64,000 nt of DNA, from positions 868,001 through 932,000 of the forward strand of contig CAVRDJ010000002.1 in NCBI GenBank assembly GCA_963719875.1, written 5' to 3'. The notes under the pieces were generated by a model. That model was not told the DNA's origin, did not search any database, and was given only the letters and a program-made list of their open reading frames with translations. Shown here one piece after another: positions 55,106 through 62,900 of this stretch. The DNA comes from Palsa-360 sp963719875 (lineage in GTDB: Bacteria > Acidobacteriota > Terriglobia > Acidiferrales > UBA7541). Every line of letters starts with the position of its first letter. The stretch's first letter is position 1. The position numbers and the translations under genes were made by a program.

Positions 55106-55422
55106 AGAACTACCGCTATGTGGCCCGAAGCACGGCGATCGCCGCGCGCGCGCTGGGTGACGAAACGATGGTTATGTCCGCGACCAATTCCACGCTGTTT
55201 ACGCTGGACGAACTCGCGTCGGTCATCTGGGAGGCGGCGGACGGCGTGACCCCGCTCGACGAGATCGTCGCAAACAAAATTTGCGCGCAATATGACATCA
55301 CGCCGGAAGTGGCATTGAAGGATGCGCAAGCTCTCGTCGAGAATTTGGCTGAACATGGCATTCTGCTCCTTTCCGACCAGCCGCTCGCCCAGTCGAGCGA
55401 CTCGCACAGGGAGACTCTATGA
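55102..55422 (+). CDS. PqqD-like RiPP recognition protein
   Basis: A 106-residue protein with the winged-helix PqqD fold: about 1-35 beta strands (RALGDETMVMSATNSTLFTL), then ASVIWEAADGVTPLDEIV and a C-terminal helix ending LAEHGIL. PqqD-type proteins bind precursor leaders and deliver them to radical SAM enzymes. Its ATG overlaps the previous stop (ATGA), and its own stop overlaps the radical SAM start (ATGA), so the three are coupled. Confidence 0.9.
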   Translation: MKNYRYVARSTAIAARALGDETMVMSATNSTLFTLDELASVIWEAADGVTPLDEIVANKICAQYDITPEVALKDAQALVENLAEHGILLLSDQPLAQSSDSHRETL

Positions 55423-56576
55423 GTAACTTAGTCGTGGAAATGGCCGCCAAGGCCCTGAAATTGAACATTCCGCTGAGCGTGCAATTGGATTTGACCTATC
55501 GCTGCAACGAGCGATGTATCCATTGCTACCTCGACCATGACGACCACGGAGAGATGACCACCGCGGAAATCAAGGACCTTCTCGACCAGATGGCGGATGC
55601 CGGCGTCTTCTATCTGACCATCAGTGGCGGCGAGATCCTGATGCGCAGGGATTTTTTCGAGATCCTGGAGCACGCGCGCAAGCGGACGTTCTGCGTAAAG
55701 CTCAAGACCAATGGAGTTTTAATTCGCGAGAAGGAAGCAGATCGCCTTCGCGCGTTGGGCGTGGAATCGGTGCAGATCAGCATTTATTCGCATCGCGCCG
55801 AGGTGCACGACGCCATTACCAAGATGCCCGGCTCGTTCCGGCAGTCGATCGAAGCGGTGCGTTTATTGAGGAAGCATGGCTTGCTCGTCACCCTGGCGAA
55901 TGTGCTCATGACCCAAAACGCCTCCGATTATAAAAGCGTGAAGGCGCTGGCCGCTGAGCTGGATGCCAAGTTCCTTCTTGACCCGACGATTACCCCGATG
56001 ATGGATGGAGACAGGTCCATTCTCCAGTTGAATGTGGACCAGGCTGCATTGCAGGGAGTATTCCGAGACGGAGCCCTGGTCGGAAACGTGGAGGAATTTT
56101 GCGCTCCGCCGGTCAACGTCGACGAAGAGGCCTTGGACGCCCTGCCCTGCAGCGCCGGCCACACGGCCTGCTACGTCTCTCCCTACGGAGATGTTTATCC
56201 TTGCGTTCAGTTTCCTCTGCCCACCGGGAACGTGCGGCGCACAAAATTTGTGGACATTTGGCGCGATTCCCCGCAGTTCAAAGAGGTTCGGTCCATCACG
56301 CTGCGAGACATGCCCACCTGTTCCAAGTGCACTCATGGCGCAACCTGCACGCGTTGCCCGGGGTTGGCCTACATGGAAGGAAATATGCGCGGACCTTCCT
56401 ACCAGGACTGCCAGAAATCCTACGCCCGGACCGGGATCCCCAGTGAGAACTTCAAAGCAAGGAACGCATCGCCGCAGTCGTTCCAATCTTTGAATTTAGT
56501 TCAAATTCAGGGTTTGCCGCCCGCCGAGCGGAATTTTCCTGCCGAAATGACCGAAGGCGTTGCGGCGCGCGCCTAA
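55419..56576 (+). CDS. Radical SAM/SPASM peptide-modifying enzyme (PqqE-like)
   Basis: A 385-residue protein with the radical SAM cluster motif CNERCIHC (Cys29, 33, 36) and a SAM-binding GGE (ISGGEIL). A SPASM domain with many cysteines follows: PCSAGHTACYVSPYGDVYPC, and CSKCTHGATCTRCPG (each a cluster ligand set). SPASM enzymes such as PqqE and sactisynthases make C-C, C-S or other bonds within a precursor peptide. It is the last gene of the operon, and the peptide at 53606 is the obvious substrate. Confidence 0.92.
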   Translation: MSNLVVEMAAKALKLNIPLSVQLDLTYRCNERCIHCYLDHDDHGEMTTAEIKDLLDQMADAGVFYLTISGGEILMRRDFFEILEHARKRTFCVKLKTNGVLIREKEADRLRALGVESVQISIYSHRAEVHDAITKMPGSFRQSIEAVRLLRKHGLLVTLANVLMTQNASDYKSVKALAAELDAKFLLDPTITPMMDGDRSILQLNVDQAALQGVFRDGALVGNVEEFCAPPVNVDEEALDALPCSAGHTACYVSPYGDVYPCVQFPLPTGNVRRTKFVDIWRDSPQFKEVRSITLRDMPTCSKCTHGATCTRCPGLAYMEGNMRGPSYQDCQKSYARTGIPSENFKARNASPQSFQSLNLVQIQGLPPAERNFPAEMTEGVAARA

Positions 56577-56773
56577 CTAGAAGTTCTTTTTAGGCGGCAC
56601 GTCATCGTGCCATCCCGGGTAAACTGCAAAATCCCACATTCCGAGAAGCAGACTTATTAGGGCTTGGCAAGTTTCACGTGGTGTACCCTACCCGCTCATT
56701 GCTTTGAAACAAAGACAACTTTTCCATTTGCGCTATTTTGCCTTCCTTATTCGGCACATAAAAAGAGGCAATC

Positions 56774-57160
56774 ATGTCAAACAAAACTCCTCTCATGTTC
56801 GACCAGGCGGTGAACGAAGCGCAGACGTATATCGGCCAAAAGGAAAAACTCTACGCGCTGCTCGATGAAGCCAACGGAATAGCGGAGAATCACTACGAAG
56901 TTCTTGTTGAGGCCTGGGAGAGCTTGCAAATATTCCTGCGCCTCGTCCGTTCCTGGCTGGATGGGAGGTACCACATACCAGCCGTATCGCTTCTCATGGT
57001 CATTGGCGCTCTCATCTACCTTGTTAACCCGTTCGATCTCATTCCTGATTCCTTTCCGGTCCTGGGGTTGGTCGATGACGCAGCGGTGATTACTTTCGTG
57101 GCGCGGGCAAATATTGAGGCTATTAGTAGATTCCGGAATTGGGAAAAGTCGATCCAATAA
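56774..57160 (+). CDS. DUF1232 (YkvA-like) membrane protein
   Basis: A 128-residue protein preceded by GAGG. The C-terminal part (about 75-125) holds the DUF1232 motif: LLMVIGALIYLVNPFDLIPD, then FPVLGLVDDAAVI, with one transmembrane helix. The family occurs in membranes and has no firmly known role. It lies 198 nt after the radical SAM gene, so membership in that operon is uncertain. Confidence 0.85.
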   Translation: MSNKTPLMFDQAVNEAQTYIGQKEKLYALLDEANGIAENHYEVLVEAWESLQIFLRLVRSWLDGRYHIPAVSLLMVIGALIYLVNPFDLIPDSFPVLGLVDDAAVITFVARANIEAISRFRNWEKSIQ

Positions 57161-57655
57161 GATCCAGAAGGTGCATCATATTTTGAAGGCTGGCTCACAA
57201 CGGTAAGGTACTACTATATGATCGCGCGAATAACCTGTGCGTACACCTTTGGCACTCTATAGAACAGAGTCACATTCAGTGACTCTAGTTTATCGACGAG
57301 AAGTTCGCTTGTCGAAAATTCCACTAGTGTTGCTGCCGATTGACGGCGTACCTGGAAGTGATCCCCTACTTCTGTAAGAACCCGATAGGTCCTGATATAC
57401 GAGATTATCGGAATACGGCCCGAAGCCTGTTTGGGCGAGCCTGGCAAATTCGTTCTGGGAAAGCGCCCTCGGAAACAAATCACAAACCCCCGGTGTCAAA
57501 TATTAAGAGTTCCGAGTGAGCGTGATTTTTTTGACGCGTCGATCTGGATCGGACAGGCCGATCCTCACCTGCAGTTAGTGCGTGAAGCCGCAATCCGCAA
57601 TCCGGTCAGGAAAACTCAGGGGTATTTGTGTGCTTATTGGCGGGAGGAAAACACA
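57161..57655. other. Intergenic region, nothing recognised
   Basis: About 495 nt that is somewhat less GC-rich than its surroundings. A reverse frame (57214-57483, 89 codons) has no binding site and was not accepted. The tonB-like gene's promoter is expected here; GGGAGG at 57642-57648 is its ribosome binding site. Confidence 0.5.
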
Positions 57656-58372
57656 ATGTTCGATGAATTGCTCGAATCCACGTTAGTAAAGAAAGATGCG
57701 AACAAGAGCTGGACGGTGGTTCTTTCCACACTCGTTCAGACGCTGATTTTGGGCGTCCTGATTCTGATGCCCTTGATGCATACCGAAGCGCTTCCCAAAA
57801 CAATGCTTTCGATAGACCTCGTTGCTCCGCTGCCTCCCCCGGCTCCTCCGGCCCAACCCGCGAAAGTGGCCGTCAGGCCCGGTGTCCGCTTGATCCAGTT
57901 GGGAATATTGCATGAGCCAATCGCCATTCCGAAAAATGTGGTTCTGTTCAAAGAGCCTGAGATTCCTCCGGACGTGACCAATAACCCATCCATGAACGGA
58001 ATCTTCACGAATATCCCTGGGCAAGGGATGGTTGGCAGCAACAACCCGGCACCTCCCGCTCCGCCGAAGCCGATTGCCCCCACGCGCATCAAGCAGGGCG
58101 GTGTCGTGACGGCGGCTTCGATTCTTTCGCAAACCAGGCCCCTCTATTCCACGCTCGCGCGCATGGCTCATATTCAGGGAAACGTCGTCCTGCACGCGAT
58201 TATCGGCAAAGACGGCAGAGTCGCTCAACTCGAAGTACTTTCCGGCCACCCGCTACTGGTTCAATCGGCCCTCGACGCGGTGAAACAATGGGTTTACAAA
58301 CCCACCTTGCTTAACGGCGATCCGGTCGAAGTCGATACCACGATTACCGTCACGTTCACAATGGGAGGCTAG
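57656..58372 (+). CDS. TonB-family energy transducer
   Basis: The start at ATG 57656 is preceded by GGGAGG. The 238-residue protein has a single N-terminal transmembrane helix (about 22-41) and a Pro-rich periplasmic linker (60-150, with PPPAPPAQP). A C-terminal TonB domain (about 160-238) contains LARMAHIQGNVVLHAIIG and VDTTITVTFTMGG. It would pass proton-motive energy to outer-membrane receptors such as the one at 49744-53241. No ExbB/ExbD genes are in the window. Confidence 0.88.
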   Translation: MFDELLESTLVKKDANKSWTVVLSTLVQTLILGVLILMPLMHTEALPKTMLSIDLVAPLPPPAPPAQPAKVAVRPGVRLIQLGILHEPIAIPKNVVLFKEPEIPPDVTNNPSMNGIFTNIPGQGMVGSNNPAPPAPPKPIAPTRIKQGGVVTAASILSQTRPLYSTLARMAHIQGNVVLHAIIGKDGRVAQLEVLSGHPLLVQSALDAVKQWVYKPTLLNGDPVEVDTTITVTFTMGG

Positions 58373-58549
58373 TGCGAAATGGCGGCCTCAAAATCAGGCT
58401 CCTATTTCGCAGCTTGGCAGCGTGTGCCGAGCCAACTCCCGATAAACGGGAATGTCGATAACTGGCGAATTCCTCCCAGACTCAAGAAGTCGCAATCCAA
58501 TCAGACTTCTTATCGAGACTCAGCTGAGACACAGATTATCGAACCTGTT

Positions 58550-59782
58550 CTAGTTTGCTCCGCTTGCGGTGTCTTTGAGGACGAGGATGAGGATGCGGCC
58601 GTCGGAATGGAATTCGCCGCCGGTGGCCGTTTTGGCCGTGAGGAGCGCGTCAGGTGGGCTGACATGGGCGCGCTGAACGACGAGGCCGGTGCTCGAAAGG
58701 GTGTCGTTGACATATTCGCGCTCGCCATCGATGGCGGGATCGATTTTGTGCGTGAGGCCGTTGTTGCGCTGGTCGCGCTCGAAGCCAATGTCGTGCGTGG
58801 CGGCGATGCACCAGACGGGCCGGCCGGCCGCTTCGTATGGAGATTTCCAGGCCCGGAGATGATTGCGCGATTCGACCACTTTGACGGGCTCGGCGTGCGC
58901 AAATCCATAATCTTGGGGGCGGTCGAAGAGATAGAGAATGCTCATGGGCATGGTCAGGTAGGCCTCTTTCGAAAACGTGGCCAGCGCGCCGTTGAGAATC
59001 GCGTCCGTCACGGAGCGGTCCACTAACACCCAACCGGCGGCTTTGAATACGGCAGTCACGTCGTCCTGCGAACCAATGAGCAGGACATTAACCATGTCAC
59101 CGGGGTTGCCGGAGGGATCCAAAACGCGGCGCGGAATTTTTCCGAGGAGATCCGAAGTTACGCTGTCGACAGGAGTGTCCGGCAAAAACGGCGCGTTCGC
59201 CTCGCCCGTGCCGGCGCTAAGGACCGCGATCGTGACGTGGAACGAACCCTGCGCGGTGGCGGCTTCGCGCGTACCCTGATTGATGCCGAGAAAAAGCCGG
59301 CCGGGGACGGGAATGGCCGACTTCTGGGTCTGGTCGACGGCAAAGGGCTGAGCGCCGTCTCCCGAACCAATGCGCGCGATGAGTGCGCCGTGGCCGGAAT
59401 TTGCGACGGGATATTGATGGACGAGGTCCCGCCATCCGCGGGCGAGTCCTTCGGCGCCAAAGGATTGCACCTTCGTCTGCCCCTTCGAATCGGTGGAGGA
59501 ATACGAGGCAGTGCCGGTGGCCGTGAACTGAATCTGGGCGCCCGCGAGCAGGTCGATTTTCGTATCGAGCCACATCGTCGTCGCCGGAACGTCCACTTCG
59601 TAGGTTTTTCCAGCCGTCGCGGTCGCGGCGGTAGCGGTTGCCGTGGCGCCGGTGGTCGTAGGGCTTGCGACCGAAGTCGCGGTGTTCGTTTCAGAGTCTT
59701 TCTGTGCGCGTATGGACCGCGAGAAAAGGATGAGGCACAAGATTACGGCTGTTGAGAAAAAAATTCGGACGGGCTTGTTCAT
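58550..59782 (-). CDS. Secreted protein with LecA-like N-terminal and LssY-C-type domain
   Basis: A 410-residue protein with a signal peptide (ending IRAQ) and a Thr/Ala-rich linker. A beta-rich domain (about 62-190) follows with ATTMWLDTKIDLLAGAQI, reminiscent of PA-IL/LecA-type galactose-binding lectins. The C-terminal 200 residues contain the LssY-C pattern: GDMVNVLLIGSQDDV, YLFDRPQDYGFAHAE, and a histidine-containing NHLRAW. The function is unknown. It is convergent with the TonB gene. Confidence 0.75.
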   Translation of the reverse strand: MNKPVRIFFSTAVILCLILFSRSIRAQKDSETNTATSVASPTTTGATATATAATATAGKTYEVDVPATTMWLDTKIDLLAGAQIQFTATGTASYSSTDSKGQTKVQSFGAEGLARGWRDLVHQYPVANSGHGALIARIGSGDGAQPFAVDQTQKSAIPVPGRLFLGINQGTREAATAQGSFHVTIAVLSAGTGEANAPFLPDTPVDSVTSDLLGKIPRRVLDPSGNPGDMVNVLLIGSQDDVTAVFKAAGWVLVDRSVTDAILNGALATFSKEAYLTMPMSILYLFDRPQDYGFAHAEPVKVVESRNHLRAWKSPYEAAGRPVWCIAATHDIGFERDQRNNGLTHKIDPAIDGEREYVNDTLSSTGLVVQRAHVSPPDALLTAKTATGGEFHSDGRILILVLKDTASGAN

Positions 59783-59842
59783 AATCCCACCTCGAAGGAG
59801 AAAGGATAATTCAGGGAGGGCGATGTTTCAACTGGGAGAAAT

Positions 59843-59917
59843 GTAGCGCCGGCGTCTCGCCGGCATTCTTGCGCTGTGTGGAAACCAGAAAAATCGCCGG
59901 CGGGACGCCGGCGCTAC
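59843..59917. repeat. Intergenic palindromic repeat, family 2
   Basis: A 75-bp element from GTAGCGCCGGCGTCTCGCC to its complement ending CCGGCGCTAC. It combines the GTAGCGC end of family 1 with the self-palindromic centre of family 2. It lies between two minus-strand genes. Confidence 0.9.
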
Positions 59918-59922
59918 CAAGC

Positions 59923-62900
59923 TCACCTCAAAACCGCTTCTTGCGGATCTGGAATTTCGGCGCCGCTCGAAACAGCCTGATCGATCTGCGCCCTTAGCTT
60001 CTCTGCCAGGTTTTGCACGTAGGGTTCGATGAAGATGCCCCCTGGGTCGGAGGGCAGCTCGATGATCTCCAAACCACCCGCGGCGATTTCTCCCCAACCG
60101 TTGAAGGGATCGCGCAAGAAGGAATAATTTCTTCGCGGCTTACAGATCGTCATTTTGCCCGGATAGACAGTGGGTTTATAGGCGAGGAATGCGCGATCGT
60201 TGATGTCCTCAATAAATTCTTCCTGAGTCCCCATGACGACGTCCCGGTGCGGATTTAACTTGAAGAGATGCACGATCTTGATGCGCAATCGTTCCATTTC
60301 TCTGCGAAGGGCAATCTTTGATTTTTCCGTAAAGTAGGTAATCTGGTTTTTGAGGCTCAGTTGCATAACGTTCGAGGAATGAAACTTGATCTTCAGTCCC
60401 AGGTTCCCCACTTTTTCTTTTAGGGTGAACTGTGGGGGAATTCCGTTGAAGTTATGGGTGTCGATCACAAACAGCAGATTCGCTTGCTGTCCGTCCCGGA
60501 CCAGCCTCTGTGCCATTTCAACGGCCACTTGTCCGCCCATACAAAATCCGCCAATGTAGTAAGGCCCTTCCGGCTGCAACTCGCGCATCTCGCGCAGGTA
60601 ACTTTCGGCCATCGCCTCGGTGGTCGTCAGGTAATCGCTCTTTCCGTCAAGCCCTCGGGCCTGAAGGCCATAAAATGGATAGTCGGGGCCAAGATGGCGC
60701 GCCAATTCGCGATAGATGAGGACGTTGCCGCCTCCCCCATGCACGCAAAAGAACGGCGGTTTGCTTCCTCCCGGCTGGATCGGGACCAGCGAAGCCCAGT
60801 GTGACGACCAGCCGCCCTTCCGAATGATGTCCGCCAGCTTTTCAACCGTAGGCGCCTGAAATAGAACCGACAATGAGAAACTGCGGCCAAACAATTTCCT
60901 CATCTCCGAGAAGAGGCGCACGGCGCCAAGGGAATTCCCGCCAAGATCGAAGAAATTGTCTCTTATGCCGATGGGCCGGACATTGAGAACTCTTTCCCAT
61001 AGTTTGATCAGCTGCAGATCCAGCGAATCCCGAGACACGGCGGACGTAGAGCTGGCTTCCGCAGTCGAGCGAGCCGGCGCCGGGAGAGCCTTTCGATCTA
61101 CCTTCCCATTCGGTGTTAACGGGAAACGGTCCAGCGTAACAATTGCCGCGGGAACCATGTATTCCGGCAGCTTGCCGCGAAGATGCTCTCTCACTTCTGC
61201 TGGATCAATGGACATCCCCGTCTTGGCCACTACATATCCGACCAATCGCTTCTCCCGAGGAGTATCCTCGCGAACGATCACGATGCACAAATCGACTCCC
61301 GCGCACTCTTGCAGCCGGGATTCGATCTCCCCAAGCTCAATCCGATAGCCTTGCACCTTCACTTGAAAATCTTCCCGCCCCAGAAACTCGATGTTGCCAT
61401 CGGGCAAAAATCGCCCGAGGTCTCCGGTCCGGTACAGGCGTTCGCCGTTTTCGGGATTCACGATGAAGCTGGCGTTGGTTTTTTGTTCATCGTGCAGGTA
61501 TCCCTTCGCGAGCCCAACCCCGCCGATGTAGAGGTGTCCCGGCACCCACGTGGGGCACGGCGCAAGATCCTGATTCAACACGTGAAAACTCTGGTTGAGC
61601 ATCGCCTTGCCATAGGGGATGCTCTTCCAATTCGCATCCACTTTCCCGATGGGAAATAGGATCGACCAGATGGAAGCCTCGGTCGCTCCGCCTAGACTGA
61701 CGACGTTCACTTTGAGCAGAACTCGCCGAATCTGGTCCGGTAAACCCAAAGGAATCCAGTCTCCGCTCATCATGACCAATCGCAAAGAATCACCGAGAAG
61801 TTCGGGCTTCCCGGCCTGATCCGCGAGCAATTGCAGCAAGGCGGGAACCGTATCCCAAATGGTGACCTTTTCCGTAAGAATCAACTCGGCCCAGTGATTA
61901 GCATCATAGGCAAGGTCTGCAGCAGGCATCACAATGGTTCCGCCCGCCGCCAACAATCCAAACACGTCATACACCGAAAGATCGAAACTTAGCCTGGAAA
62001 CGGCAAGCACACGGTCTTGTGGGCCGACTTGAAATCTATGATTGATGTCGAGCACCGTGTTCAACGCGCCGCGATGGTCGATCATCACACCCTTGGGAAC
62101 ACCTGTTGAACCTGAGGTATAAATAACGTAGGCGAGATCTTCCGGTTTTTGCCGCCGCCGTTCTTGCGGCGCGCCGGCGTCCGCGGGCTTCAGCTGATCG
62201 ACCTCGAACACTTCGACCGATGCGGGCACATTCAGACGGTTTCGCGCCGCGGCTTGCGTCAAGGCAACTTTCACTTTGGCGTGCTCCAGCAGAAAGCGCT
62301 GGCGTTCTGCCGGTAATTCAGGATCGATGGGAAGGTAAGCCGCACCCGCAAAATGAATTCCCAGGACGGCAGCGATTTGCTCCCAGCCCTTCTCCATCAT
62401 GACGGCGACGAGGTCGTTCGGCTTTACGTGGCAGCGAAGAAGTTCCTGTTCAATCCGGCAGGCGTAACGGTAGAGCTCCTGATAGGTGAGTCGCCGTTTG
62501 GGTGTGCAGACGGCCAGCTGTTCGGGACGTTCCGCAACTTGTTTGAGAAAGGGAGTGTGCAGCAAATCGCCGGTGAGTGGGGCAGTGGTATTGTTCGCGG
62601 CTTCACGCAAGGCCATTTGCGCTTGCGGTATCAGCCGCCGCGCATTCTCTGCAAGGGTTCGCTGCCAGGCGGAATCATCTGCGGCCAGATCCTGCAATAA
62701 TCGCTGATAGGCTTCAAACATATCGTCCAGCAGACCGGCGGGGAAAAGCTCTTCCACCGCATCCCAGTTGATCTGCAAGGAGCCTTTTTCCTCATACACC
62801 ATAAAATCCAGATACACCTGGGGTGTCTGCGTGATGGAATAGACGCATCGGCCCAACCGGGTTGACCACGTGGTTCCATCGCCCTGTTCGCCAAGATTCA

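Noticed and set aside
56596..56611. GGCACG/CGTGCC hairpin after the radical SAM gene as a terminator
   Set aside because: Only 6 bp and no following T-run, so it is not supported as a terminator.
57214..57483. Reverse-strand 89-codon frame between DUF1232 and tonB
   Set aside because: No binding site, no recognisable family, and base use like the surrounding non-coding DNA.
13787..59917. CRISPR array
   Set aside because: The repeated palindromes are dispersed single elements without regular spacers, and no cas gene is present.
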